Shown: positions 37,883 to 45,626, numbered from the stretch's first letter. The stretch is 64,000 nt of DNA from Saccharothrix violaceirubra (GCF_014203755.1 NZ_JACHJS010000001.1:5456001-5520000); one strand, 5' to 3'. The notes: a model not told the origin generated them from the letters alone. A program made the numbers and translations.

Positions 37883-37909
37883 CCAGTCCAACTTTCGGGG
37901 ACCAGTTCA
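37883..37909 (-). repeat. IS right inverted repeat
   Basis: 27-bp terminal repeat ending ACCAGTTCA. Its reverse complement matches the left repeat at 24 of 27 positions. Confidence 0.92.
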
Positions 37910-37914
37910 CTGGA

Positions 37915-37927
37915 GGCACGGCCCTTT
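37915..37927. terminator. Right half of a terminator split by the IS element
   Basis: GGCACGGCCCTTT pairs, with one mismatch, with AAAGGGCCGCGCC at 36456-36468. It lies 9 bp after the phosphofructokinase stop codon (minus strand). Confidence 0.8.
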
Positions 37928-37936
37928 CCGGGTCGA

Positions 37937-38962
37937 TCAGCCGAAGAAGACCTCGGCCTCCGAGTAGCGCTCCGTCGGAACGGTCTTCAGCTCGGCGGTG
38001 GCCTCGGACAGCTTCACGCGGACGATGTCGGTGCCCTTGAGTGCGACCATGACGCCGAAGTCGCCCTCGGCGACCGCGTCCACCGCGTGCAGGCCGAACC
38101 GGGTGGCCAGGACGCGGTCGTAGGCCGTGGGCGTGCCGCCGCGCTGGACGTGGCCCAGCACGACCGCGCGCGACTCCTTGCCCGTGCGCTCCGCGATCTC
38201 CTCGGCCAGCCACTGGCCGACGCCGCCCAGGCGGACGTGGCCGAACGCGTCCTTCTCGCCCGAGTGCAGCACCTCGGCGCCGCCCTCGGGGATGGCGCCC
38301 TCGGCGACCACGATGATCGGGGCGTACTCGCGCTCGAAGCGGCGCTCCACCCACTCGACGACCTTCTCCACACTGAACTGACGCTCGGGCACGAGGATGC
38401 CGTTCGCGCCGCCCGCGAGGCCCGAGTGCAGGGCGATCCAGCCGGCGTGGCGGCCCATGACCTCCACGACCAGCGCGCGGTGGTGGGACTCCGCCGTCGT
38501 GCGCAGGCGGTCGATCGCCTCGGTGGCGATGTGCACGGCCGTGTCGAAACCGAACGTGTAGTCGGTCGAACCCAGGTCGTTGTCGATGGTCTTCGGCACG
38601 CCGACGACGCCGATGCCGTCGTCGGTCAGCCTCTTCGCCACGCCGAGGGTGTCCTCGCCGCCGATGGCGACCAGGGCGTCGACGCCGTTGGCCGCGAGCA
38701 CCTCGCGGATCTTGTCGACACCGCCCTCGACCTTGTACGGGTTGGTGCGCGAAGAGCCCAGGATCGTGCCGCCCCGGGTCAGGATGTCCTCGACGTCGGG
38801 CAGTCCGAGCGGCCGGGTCAGGTTCTCCAGGGGACCCTGCCAGCCGTTGCGGAAGCCGACGACCTCCCAGCCGTGGACCTCGATGCCCTTGCGGACCACG
38901 CCGCGGATGACCGCGTTGAGGCCGGGGCAGTCGCCACCGCCGGTGAGCACACCAATGCGCAT
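37937..38962 (-). CDS. pfkA: 6-Phosphofructokinase with PPi-type signature
   Basis: 341 residues from ATG 38962 (MRIGVLTGGGDCPGLNAVIRG). Substrate residues PKTIDND (123-129), MGRHAGW and GHVQRGGTPTAYDR are present. The two residues that separate ATP- from PPi-dependent enzymes are Asp104 (GGEDT) and Lys124, the PPi combination; ATP enzymes usually have Gly at both. As far as I recall, the sequence is very like the PPi-dependent enzyme of Amycolatopsis methanolica. It would phosphorylate fructose 6-phosphate reversibly. Its downstream terminator is split by the IS. Confidence 0.93.
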   Translation of the reverse strand: MRIGVLTGGGDCPGLNAVIRGVVRKGIEVHGWEVVGFRNGWQGPLENLTRPLGLPDVEDILTRGGTILGSSRTNPYKVEGGVDKIREVLAANGVDALVAIGGEDTLGVAKRLTDDGIGVVGVPKTIDNDLGSTDYTFGFDTAVHIATEAIDRLRTTAESHHRALVVEVMGRHAGWIALHSGLAGGANGILVPERQFSVEKVVEWVERRFEREYAPIIVVAEGAIPEGGAEVLHSGEKDAFGHVRLGGVGQWLAEEIAERTGKESRAVVLGHVQRGGTPTAYDRVLATRFGLHAVDAVAEGDFGVMVALKGTDIVRVKLSEATAELKTVPTERYSEAEVFFG

Positions 38963-39041
38963 TTTGCTTAGCCAATCTTCTCGTGGCGTCGGTCACCCTA
39001 GACTGTCACGGACTGGATCGGTGCAGCAAGGGTGCGCCCCG

Positions 39042-39554
39042 TCACCGGACCACGAAGCCCCGGCGGTTCCGTTCGGCCTCGATCACCTTCCACCGGGCCA
39101 GGTTGTGGCGGGCGTCGGCGAGCGCGTCGTGCGCGTCGGCGGGCGGCTGCGGCAGGCGTGGTTTGCCCACGTCCTCCCAGCGCTGGCGCAGGTCGCGGGT
39201 GAAGCGCGGCAGCATGCGCGGCAACGCGGGCATCGCGCCCCACAACTGGGCCAGGGCCACGTGGTCGTAGGCGGCGAACCACGCCCACAGCTCGACGTCG
39301 TCGCGGTTGGCCTTGGGCCCGCCGAAGAAGTCGATCAGGTCCTTCTTGATCCGCTCACGACTGCGCCACGCGGGATCGGCGGGCGGCGGGAGCTGGTTGA
39401 GCACGTTGGCCCGCACCCACGGACCGGCCTTGGCCGGATCGAACCCGGTCGACACGGCGTAGTACTCGCGGCCCTCCTCGTCGACCACGCCGATGGAGAC
39501 GAGGTCGATCGTCACCCCGTCCTCGATGAACTCACAGTCGTAGAAGAACCGCAC
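39042..39554 (-). CDS. 3'-5' exoribonuclease (Rv2179c-like)
   Basis: 170 residues from GTG 39554 (VRFFYDCEFIEDGVTIDLVSIGVVD). A DEDDh-type nuclease: D/E in YDCEF, the Asp in WAWFAAYDHVALAQ and HDALADARHNLARW at the C-terminus. Rv2179c, which is at the matching place in M. tuberculosis, degrades poly(A)-like RNA 3' overhangs. It lies 20 bp after the acyltransferase gene on the same strand. Confidence 0.9.
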   Translation of the reverse strand: MRFFYDCEFIEDGVTIDLVSIGVVDEEGREYYAVSTGFDPAKAGPWVRANVLNQLPPPADPAWRSRERIKKDLIDFFGGPKANRDDVELWAWFAAYDHVALAQLWGAMPALPRMLPRFTRDLRQRWEDVGKPRLPQPPADAHDALADARHNLARWKVIEAERNRRGFVVR

Positions 39555-39574
39555 GGCACCACCCTAGGTGGCGA

Positions 39575-40297
39575 TCAGCCGGCCTTCTTGTCGGGGAGCC
39601 GGTCGGCGGCGGAGGTCTCGTCGGCGGTCTCCTTGGCCTTGGCCGCGTAGACGTCGACGTACTCCTGGCCGGACAGCTCCATCAGGGCGTACATGATCTC
39701 GTCGGTGATCGACCGCAGCACGAACCGGTCGCCGGACAGGCCGGCGTAGCGGGAGAAGTCGAGCGGCTTGCCGATCTTGATCCGGATCGGGTACGGCCGC
39801 CACATCTTCGAGCCGATGGGGTTGGCCTTGTCCGTGCCGAACATCGCGACCGGGATGACCGGCGCACCGGATTCGAGGGCGATCCAGGCCACGCCGACCT
39901 TGCCCTTGTAGAGCCGGCCGTCCGGGGAACGCGTGCCCTCCGGGTAGATGCCCAGCACCTTGCCCTCGCGCACGATCCGCACGCCCGTGTCCAGCGCGGC
40001 CTGGGCCGCACTCGCGCTCGACCGGTCGATGGGCACCTGGCCGACGCCGGAGAAGAACCACCGCTTGATCGCGCCCTTGACACCCTTGCCCGTGAAGTAC
40101 TCGATCTTCGCCGGGAACGTGACCCGGCGGGACAGCTTCAACGGCAGGAAGAAGGAGTCGGACACCGCGAGGTGGTTGCTCGCGAGGATGACGCCACCGG
40201 ACTCGGGCAGGTTCTCCGCGCCCTCGATGATGCGCGGACGGAAGAACAACTTCAGGATCGGCCCGATAAAGACGTGCTTCATCAACCAGTAGAGCAC
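39575..40297 (-). CDS. 1-Acylglycerol-3-phosphate acyltransferase family (Rv2182c-like)
   Basis: 240 residues from GTG 40297 (VLYWLMKHVFIGPILKLFFRP), chosen because GAGGAGG lies at a suitable distance upstream and the start then matches Rv2182c. A GTG at 40333 and an ATG at 40282 are alternatives. PlsC motifs are NHLAVSD (HxxxxD) and YPEGTRSPDGRLYKG (EGTR). The C-terminal SGQEYVDVYAAKAK is shared with Rv2182c. It acylates lysophospholipid at the inner membrane face. Confidence 0.9.
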   Translation of the reverse strand: MLYWLMKHVFIGPILKLFFRPRIIEGAENLPESGGVILASNHLAVSDSFFLPLKLSRRVTFPAKIEYFTGKGVKGAIKRWFFSGVGQVPIDRSSASAAQAALDTGVRIVREGKVLGIYPEGTRSPDGRLYKGKVGVAWIALESGAPVIPVAMFGTDKANPIGSKMWRPYPIRIKIGKPLDFSRYAGLSGDRFVLRSITDEIMYALMELSGQEYVDVYAAKAKETADETSAADRLPDKKAG

Positions 40298-40482
40298 CCT
40301 GGGAACGCCTCCTCGACGTGCGGTGACCCGCACCAGCCTACGGAGCGGACCTCACGGGGCACAACGAAGCCGGTGCCCGGGAAGACCCTCCGGCTGCCGT
40401 AATCCGCAACACAACGCGGTCGTGGGACGATGGACACAAGCAGGGCAGGGCGCCTTCACGACCGGAGGGCTGGGGCACGCCG

Positions 40483-40920
40483 ATGAACTCCCGACGCGAC
40501 TCGACCGACGGCCCGGAGGACGTGGACGCTGCCTTCGCGGAGATCGTCGCGAGCCTGGAACGCGAGGGCGTCGGCACCTCGTGGCCGGACGAGAAGCCCG
40601 AGCCGCCCGAGGAGGTCGACCGGCACGTCGACCGCCCGGCGCCGGTGGACGTGGCGGACGAGGAAGACGATCCCGCGGACCATTACGTGCCGCCGGAGCC
40701 CCCGCCACTGCCCATGCTGCGCAAGGGCACGATCGCCGCGTTGGCGCTGATCCTGCTGGGCGTCGTGCTGCTGGTCTTCCCGGGCCTGTTCGGGCTGTCG
40801 TCGCGGATCGGCACGCCGTTGGCCCTGGTCGTCCTGTGCTCGGGCGTCGGCTGGCTGCTGCTGCGTCTGCGCAACAACCCGCCCCCCGACTCCGGCTGGG
40901 ACGACGGCGCCGTCCTCTGA
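40483..40920 (+). CDS. Small membrane protein with acidic N-terminal half
   Basis: 145 residues. The first 80 or so are acidic and Pro-rich (PDEKPEPPEEVDRHVDRP). Two hydrophobic segments follow (TIAALALILLGVVLLVFPGLFG and PLALVVLCSGVGWLLL), ending with a short acidic tail. No enzyme motif is seen. The stop codon is 5 bp before the first unit of the 22-bp repeat array. It is divergent from the acyltransferase gene. Confidence 0.75.
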   Translation: MNSRRDSTDGPEDVDAAFAEIVASLEREGVGTSWPDEKPEPPEEVDRHVDRPAPVDVADEEDDPADHYVPPEPPPLPMLRKGTIAALALILLGVVLLVFPGLFGLSSRIGTPLALVVLCSGVGWLLLRLRNNPPPDSGWDDGAVL

Positions 40921-40925
40921 CGCTC

Positions 40926-41075
40926 GCGAGTCCTCCACTCGAACGCCCCGAACTACGCACTCGGGCACCCTTCCCTCTCGCAAACGCGCGAGTTATGCGT
41001 TCAGGCACCGCGAGTTGTGCGTTCAGGCACTGCGAGTTATGCGTTCAGGCACCGCGAGTTGTGCGTTCAGGCGCC
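40926..41075 (+). repeat. 22-bp repeat array, locus A left arm
   Basis: Ordered units: a (40926-40947), b (40948-40969), an 18-bp spacer, then four c units (40988-41009, 41010-41031, 41032-41053, 41054-41075). The c consensus is GCGAGTTRTGC followed by RYTCRGGCACC. Unit a keeps the frame but has CCTCCACTC in the middle, giving a CGAGT/ACTCG hairpin. Unit b starts CCGAACTACGCACTC. The array begins 5 bp after the stop of the membrane protein gene. Confidence 0.92.
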
Positions 41076-41328
41076 ACGGGCCGGACCCCTGAGTTCGGGG
41101 CAGGAGCCGCGAGTCCCGCCGCAGGGCTACCGAGGCACGCGTTCGGACCCGCGAGTCGCACGGTCGGGCGCTGCGAGTCCGGCCGCTTCACGGAGGTGGC
41201 GGCGGGTGAGGACGTGGCCCCGACGACCAGGCACGTGGCCCGGATGCGCGAGTGCGCGTTTCAGGGTGCCCGGGTACGGGGCTCACATGCCCGGTGCGCG
41301 GCCCGAGGTGCGCGAGTACGCGACTCGG
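41076..41328 (+). other. Centre of the locus A repeat element
   Basis: This 250-bp stretch separates the two inverted arms. It has scattered GCGAGT/ACTCGC words (for example near 41092, 41148, 41165, 41250 and 41312) that suggest decayed units. No gene is credible here. Confidence 0.55.
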
Positions 41329-41458
41329 GCTGTCCGAACGCACAACTCACGGTGCCTGAACGCACAACTCGCGGTGCCTGAACGCATAACTCGCGCGTTT
41401 ACGGAGGGGAAGGGGCCCGAGTGCGTAGTTCAGGGTGTCCGGGTGGAGGACTCGCGGG
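41329..41458 (-). repeat. 22-bp repeat array, locus A right arm (inverted)
   Basis: Read on the minus strand from 41458 it has unit a, unit b, a spacer and c units at 41394-41373, 41372-41351 and a diverged one at 41350-41329. It is inverted relative to the left arm, and by eye the roughly 85-bp outer parts of the two arms agree at about 85% of positions. Unit a overlaps the end of the ROK gene and encodes its last residues. Confidence 0.9.
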
Positions 41459-42383
41459 CCAGGACGGCGGCGCCCACCAGACCGGCGTCGTCGCCGAGCT
41501 GGGCGGTGCGGATGCGGGCCGGCGGGCGGTGGCCGGCGCCGGTCATGACCGACGCGTAGCGCTCACGGGCGTCGTCCAGGAACAGGGGCGCCGACTCGGA
41601 CACCCCGCCGCCGACCACCACGACCTCGGGGTCGTAGACGTCGGCCACCAGGGCGAGGCCGTCACCCAGCCAGCGGGCCAGGTCGGCCAGCGCGCGACGG
41701 GCCACCGGATCGCCGTCCCGGGCCGCGCCCGCCACCCGACGACCGGTCACCACACGACCGTTGCCCACCACCTCCCGGGCCAGCACGGTCGACGAGCCCG
41801 GATACCGCGCCAGCAGTTCGACGGCGGTCGTGGCCAGGGCCGTCCCGCTGCAATACCGCTCCCAACAGCCCGCACGCCCGCACGGGCACGGCCGCCCGTC
41901 GGGCACGAGCCGCAGGTGTCCCAGCTCAGGCGCCACGCCGTGCGCACCCCGGAACAACACCCCGTCGACCAGCAGCGCCCCGCCGATCCCGGTACCCAGG
42001 GCGACCAGCACGGCCACCCGCGCGCCCCGGGCCGCGCCGAAGCGGTACTCGGCGAACGCCGCCGCGTTGGCGTCGTGCTCCAGCACGACGGGCAGTCCCA
42101 CCCGCCGCGCGACGCGTTCGGCCACGGGCGCCCGCCGCCACGCCAGGTGCGGCGCGAACAGCACGGTCCGCCGGTCGGCCGCCACGAACCCCGCCACCGC
42201 GAGCCCGACGGCCGTCACGGGGTGCCGCGCGGCCAGGTCCGCGATCGCACCGCAGATCGCGTCCTCCAACGCCGCCACGCCGCCGGGTGTCGCCGCACGG
42301 ACGGTGTCGAGCACCTCGCCGTCGCCGGTGACCACGCCCGCGCGCACGCTCGTGCCGCCGACGTCGAGGCCGATCGTCAGCAC
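41430..42383 (-). CDS. ROK-family glucokinase-like protein
   Basis: 317 residues from GTG 42383 (VLTIGLDVGGTSVRAGVV). The ATP-binding loop is LDVGGTSVRAG, the substrate Asp lies in LEHDANAAAFAEY, GTGIGGALLVDG is the second phosphate loop, and the zinc-binding motif is CPCGRAGCWE. Sugar kinases of this type phosphorylate glucose or related sugars. The start overlaps the preceding gene by 7 bp. The last residues (ESSTRTP) are encoded within unit a of the 22-bp repeat, so its C-terminus was made by repeat sequence. Confidence 0.88.
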   Translation of the reverse strand: MLTIGLDVGGTSVRAGVVTGDGEVLDTVRAATPGGVAALEDAICGAIADLAARHPVTAVGLAVAGFVAADRRTVLFAPHLAWRRAPVAERVARRVGLPVVLEHDANAAAFAEYRFGAARGARVAVLVALGTGIGGALLVDGVLFRGAHGVAPELGHLRLVPDGRPCPCGRAGCWERYCSGTALATTAVELLARYPGSSTVLAREVVGNGRVVTGRRVAGAARDGDPVARRALADLARWLGDGLALVADVYDPEVVVVGGGVSESAPLFLDDARERYASVMTGAGHRPPARIRTAQLGDDAGLVGAAVLARESSTRTP

Positions 42384-42691
42384 CGACGGACGACCGGGAT
42401 GTGCTGCACGTGGGGTGGCCCGGGAGAGTCCTCGGCGGCGGCCGGCGGGCGGTCCAATGCGGCCCGCAGCACGGCGATCAGCCCGACGACGTGCTCGGCT
42501 GCCTTGGCCGCCAACTCCGACCGGTCGCCCTTGAGCACCGCGGCCACGTTGCACACCGGGCACCAGCCGCAGGCACCCGGGTCGTGCCCCTCCTCGGCGG
42601 CGAGTCGGTTCAGCCAGGGCTGGAAGCGGTCGGCCGCCACGTCCAGCAGCCGGCGCAGTTCGTCGATCGGGTCGGCGTCCACGGGAATCAC
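42377..42691 (-). CDS. Small CxxC-motif protein in the ArsA operon
   Basis: 104 residues from GTG 42691. The start overlaps the ArsA-like stop (GTGA), and its own stop overlaps the ROK start. The core is GACGWCPVCNVAAVLKGDRSELAAKAAEHV, with CGWCPVC forming a possible metal knuckle. The function is unknown. It stands at about the place of Rv2183c. Confidence 0.72.
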   Translation of the reverse strand: MIPVDADPIDELRRLLDVAADRFQPWLNRLAAEEGHDPGACGWCPVCNVAAVLKGDRSELAAKAAEHVVGLIAVLRAALDRPPAAAEDSPGPPHVQHIPVVRRC

Positions 42692-43878
42692 CGCATCCAG
42701 AGGTCGGGATCGGGCCGGAAGCGGACGACCAGGCTCTCGGCGTCCAACTCCGCACCGGTCACCACACAGCGCTTGAGCAGCGACGGCAACGCGACGAGCC
42801 GACGCCGCCCGTCCACGGTCACGGCCAGTTCGTCGCCGACGCGGGCCAGGCCGAGGTCGGAGTCGCCGACGCGCACCGCGATCCGCAGCACGTAGTCGTC
42901 CCCGTCGCGGGACATCTCCGCCGCCGCGGATCCGGACCGGACGCCGTCGAGCGGGTCCGCTCCCCCGTACAGCGACTCGGCGACCGCGAGCAGTTCGGCC
43001 ACGCCGACAGGTTCCTGCGCGCGGTGACCGACAGTGCGCACCACGCCGAGACCGTCCAGTCCGGCGAGCACGGCCTCCTGCTCGGCACGCCGGGTGCGCA
43101 GCCACGAGGCCGCCGCACCGGTCTCGGCGCCGGGATCGGGCACGAGCCGGTTGGCCACGACGCCGTCCACGGCGATCCCCTGGAGCGCCAGCGCGGTCGC
43201 GGTCCGCCGGGTCTCGGCGGCGACGACGCGTTCGGGCGTCAGCACCAGCCGCACGGCGGTGTCCGGCGAGGTCAGCAGGTCACGCAGCCGCTCGAGGCGC
43301 TCGGCGAGCCGGCCCAGGGCGTCGGCGGTCGCGTCCCAGCGGTCGACCTGCGCGCTGCCCGCGACGCCGGCCAGCAGTCCGCGCACCACGCGCCGATGGG
43401 TCGGGAACAGCCGTTCGAGGTACGAGGCCAGCGCCTCGGGCAGCGCCAGCAGCCGCAGCGTCTCGGCGGTCGGACCGCAGTCCACGACCACCGCGTCCCA
43501 CGGCCCCTCGGCGACGAACCGGCGCACCTCGGCCAGCGCGAGCAGCTCCTCGACGCCGGGCAGCACGGTCAGCTCCTCGGCCGCCAGCTCGTCGACGCCC
43601 GCGCCCGCGAGCAGCGTCCGCAGGTGGCCGCGCAGGTCGCGCCACGCTTCGTCGACGAGGGCACGCGGGTCGACCTGGGCCGCGTGCAGTCCGGGTTCGA
43701 CCTCGACCGGGTCGGCGCCGGCGGGCACGCCCAGCGCGTCGCCCAGGGAGTGCGCGGGGTCGGTCGACACGACCAGGGTCTTGCGGCCGGCGGCGGCGAG
43801 CGCGACGGCGGTGGCCGCGGCCAGCGTGGTCTTGCCGACGCCGCCCTTGCCGGTGAACAGGAGCAGGCGGGCGCTCAT
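42688..43878 (-). CDS. ArsA/GET3-like ATPase (Rv2184c-like)
   Basis: 396 residues from ATG 43878. The deviant Walker A is KGGVGKTT near residue 11 in LLLFTGKGGVGKTTLAAATAVALA. The switch region is VVSTDPAHSLGDAL and the Walker B-like region is WDAVVVDCGPTAETLRLLALPE. The C-terminal domain is a small all-beta part (VGDSDLGLARVGDELAVTVDG). The protein is cytosolic and unlikely to confer arsenic resistance, as no arsB is nearby. The start is coupled by ATGA to the START gene. Confidence 0.88.
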   Translation of the reverse strand: MSARLLLFTGKGGVGKTTLAAATAVALAAAGRKTLVVSTDPAHSLGDALGVPAGADPVEVEPGLHAAQVDPRALVDEAWRDLRGHLRTLLAGAGVDELAAEELTVLPGVEELLALAEVRRFVAEGPWDAVVVDCGPTAETLRLLALPEALASYLERLFPTHRRVVRGLLAGVAGSAQVDRWDATADALGRLAERLERLRDLLTSPDTAVRLVLTPERVVAAETRRTATALALQGIAVDGVVANRLVPDPGAETGAAASWLRTRRAEQEAVLAGLDGLGVVRTVGHRAQEPVGVAELLAVAESLYGGADPLDGVRSGSAAAEMSRDGDDYVLRIAVRVGDSDLGLARVGDELAVTVDGRRRLVALPSLLKRCVVTGAELDAESLVVRFRPDPDLWMR

Positions 43879-44312
43879 CCCGCCTTTTCCACCCGGCGCT
43901 TGAGCTCCTTCAGCGCGGTGTCCATGATCATCTTCTCGGCCTTGCGCCGGAACAGCCCGATCATCGGCACGACGAGCTGCACGGACAGCGTGTAGGTCAC
44001 CTCGGTGCCGCCGCCCTTGGGCGTGAGCCGGTAGGTGCCCTCCTGGAACTTCTGCATCTGCCCTTTGACCAGGTGCCACGAGATCAGGCCCGGCGACCAC
44101 TCGTCGTAGGCGAGCACGTACTCGTCCTTGATCGGCCCCTGGTCGATGTTGAACCGCACCTGCGCCGCCCGGCCGTCCGCGCGGGTCTCCAGCACCTCGG
44201 TCGCCTTGACCCCGTTCGCCCACTCGGGATACGTCGCGAAGTCGGCGATCACGTCGACGATGCGGTCCGCTGCCGCGTCGATGACGATGGACTGGGTTGA
44301 CTCGTCGGCCAT
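43875..44312 (-). CDS. SRPBCC/START-like lipid-binding protein (Rv2185c-like)
   Basis: 145 residues from ATG 44312 (MADESTQSIVIDAAADRIVDVIADFATYPEWANGVKATEVLE). This is the usual START-like opening (polyketide cyclase/COQ10 type). The rest is a helix-grip fold binding a hydrophobic ligand. The stop overlaps the ArsA-like start (ATGA), so the four genes START, ArsA, CxxC and ROK form one translational chain. Confidence 0.88.
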   Translation of the reverse strand: MADESTQSIVIDAAADRIVDVIADFATYPEWANGVKATEVLETRADGRAAQVRFNIDQGPIKDEYVLAYDEWSPGLISWHLVKGQMQKFQEGTYRLTPKGGGTEVTYTLSVQLVVPMIGLFRRKAEKMIMDTALKELKRRVEKAG

Positions 44313-44330
44313 GCCGGGGAGGCTACCCGG

Positions 44331-45122
44331 TCACCAGCGCAGCACGTGCGGCGTGCCGGTGCGCTGGAAATGCCCGACGTTGACGCACTCCGTGCGCCCG
44401 ATCCGGACCCGCCGGCTCAACGGCTGGTGCACGTGCCCGAACACCGACCAGCGCGGCCGGTCCCGCTCGATCACCTTCAGCAGCGCGTGCGAGCCGAACT
44501 CCGGACGCCGGGCCACGACGTCGTAGGTCAGGTCCGCGACGGCGGGTGGGATGTGCGTGCACAGCACGTCCACATCGGTCAGTCCGACGGCCGCCGCGCC
44601 GAAGTCCTCCTCGGTGCGCAGGTACGCGTGCCACGGCCCGCCACGCCGACGCGGCGCGAACGCGGGCGGCAGCAGCGCGCCGCCGACGAACCCGAACCGC
44701 AGGCCGCCGATCTCGGCCACCTCGCCGTCGAGCACGTGCACGCCCCGGCCCGCGAACCGGGGCCACAGCTCGGGACTGTCCACGTTGCCCGGTGTCGCGT
44801 AGGTCGGCGCGGGCATGGCCGCGAACAGCCGCTCGTACTGCTCCAGCACGGCCTCGCGGACCACCTCGGCGGCGTCGTCGACCTGCGCCCACAGCGACCG
44901 CAGGTACAGCGCGGCCTCGACGGGCATCCGACCGGTGCGCATCTCGGCGAACACGCGCACCTTCTCGGCGCCGAAGATGCGGCCGAGGATGCCGTTGCCG
45001 TGGTCGTAGTAGTCGACGAAGTCCAGCAGGTCGCCCAGCACGACCAGCGCGTCGGCACCGTCGCCCGCACGGGCGAGCGCCTCGGCGTTGCCGTGGACAT
45101 CCGACACGACGTGAACGCGCAC
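44331..45122 (-). CDS. Metallophosphoesterase
   Basis: 263 residues from GTG 45122 (VRVHVVSDVHGNAEAL). Calcineurin-like motifs: SDVHGN, VVLGDLLDFVDYYDHG, ATPGNVDS, LCTHIPP and VFGHVHQPL. The substrate is unknown. Such proteins hydrolyse phosphodiesters or cyclic nucleotides. It lies 18 bp upstream of the START gene on the same strand. Confidence 0.88.
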   Translation of the reverse strand: MRVHVVSDVHGNAEALARAGDGADALVVLGDLLDFVDYYDHGNGILGRIFGAEKVRVFAEMRTGRMPVEAALYLRSLWAQVDDAAEVVREAVLEQYERLFAAMPAPTYATPGNVDSPELWPRFAGRGVHVLDGEVAEIGGLRFGFVGGALLPPAFAPRRRGGPWHAYLRTEEDFGAAAVGLTDVDVLCTHIPPAVADLTYDVVARRPEFGSHALLKVIERDRPRWSVFGHVHQPLSRRVRIGRTECVNVGHFQRTGTPHVLRW

Positions 45123-45132
45123 GGCATCGAAT

Positions 45133-45531
45133 CTACGGCAGCGGGGGTGCCACCCCGGCGGGTCGTCCCGCCTCCAGGGACGCCTTGAGCCCGAACGCGA
45201 CCGCCTTCGCGGCGAGCTGCCGGCGCCGGATCTCGGCCCGCACCCGGCGCGGCGTCGGCGTGCCCGGCAGTTCGGCGCGCAGGAAGTAGTGCAGCAACGT
45301 CCCGTCCGACATGGGCTCCAGCCACACCTCCATGGAGCCCACGAGCGCGCCCGTCACCGTCCAGCGCATCCCCTCGACGCCGCGATCGGCGTACACGGCG
45401 GGGAGGAGGTCCGGCCAGAAACCGGGCCACGCCGCCGGATCGGCGAACACCGCCGCCACGACGGCGGGCGGCACCGCCAGGAAGGTCTCGTCGACGACGT
45501 CCACACCGGCCACGACCGGCAACAGTGCCAC
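45133..45531 (-). CDS. SRPBCC-like protein (Rv2186c-like)
   Basis: 132 residues. A helix-grip pattern is visible (VVDETFLAVPPAVVAAVFADPAAWPGFWPDL, GSMEVWLEPMSDGTLLHYFLRAELPG). The C-terminal helix RVRAEIRRRQLAAKAVAFGLK is basic. It is probably a second lipid or hydrophobic-ligand binding protein. The exact start is uncertain. It is divergent from fadD15 across about 95 bp. Confidence 0.75.
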   Translation of the reverse strand: MALLPVVAGVDVVDETFLAVPPAVVAAVFADPAAWPGFWPDLLPAVYADRGVEGMRWTVTGALVGSMEVWLEPMSDGTLLHYFLRAELPGTPTPRRVRAEIRRRQLAAKAVAFGLKASLEAGRPAGVAPPLP

Positions 45532-45626
45532 GACACGGTCACGGACGGCCCGGCAGCCTGGTGTATCGCCGGAATCACAGGATAAGTTTCCCCACCGGTA
45601 ACAATTCCCCCGTCCCGGAGGTCGAC

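Larger units (their letters stand above)
36475..37909 (+). mobile_element. IS3-family insertion sequence (IS150-like), complete
   Basis: A 1435-bp element bounded by 27-bp imperfect inverted repeats (36475-36501 and 37883-37909; 24 of 27 bases match, both ending GTTGGACTGG inward). It carries orfA and orfB in a -1 frame relationship, starts with TG and ends with CA, as is normal for IS3. TGG flanks the left end at 36472-36474 and occurs at 37911-37913, one base beyond the right end, so a 3-bp target duplication is possible but not exact. Both frames and the DDE residues look intact. It sits between two terminator half-stems. Confidence 0.95.

Noticed and set aside
36472..37913. Exact 3-bp TGG target duplication of the IS
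   Set aside because: The right TGG is one base away from the inverted-repeat end, so the duplication is not exact unless the right end extends by one C. Left as uncertain.
40926..41458. CRISPR array
   Set aside because: The 22-bp units are directly joined with no unique spacers of regular length, vary between copies and have no cas genes nearby.
42688..43878. Arsenite efflux ATPase
   Set aside because: No arsB, arsC, arsD or arsR gene lies nearby, and the protein fits the conserved Rv2184c-type single-domain ATPase coupled to a START protein.
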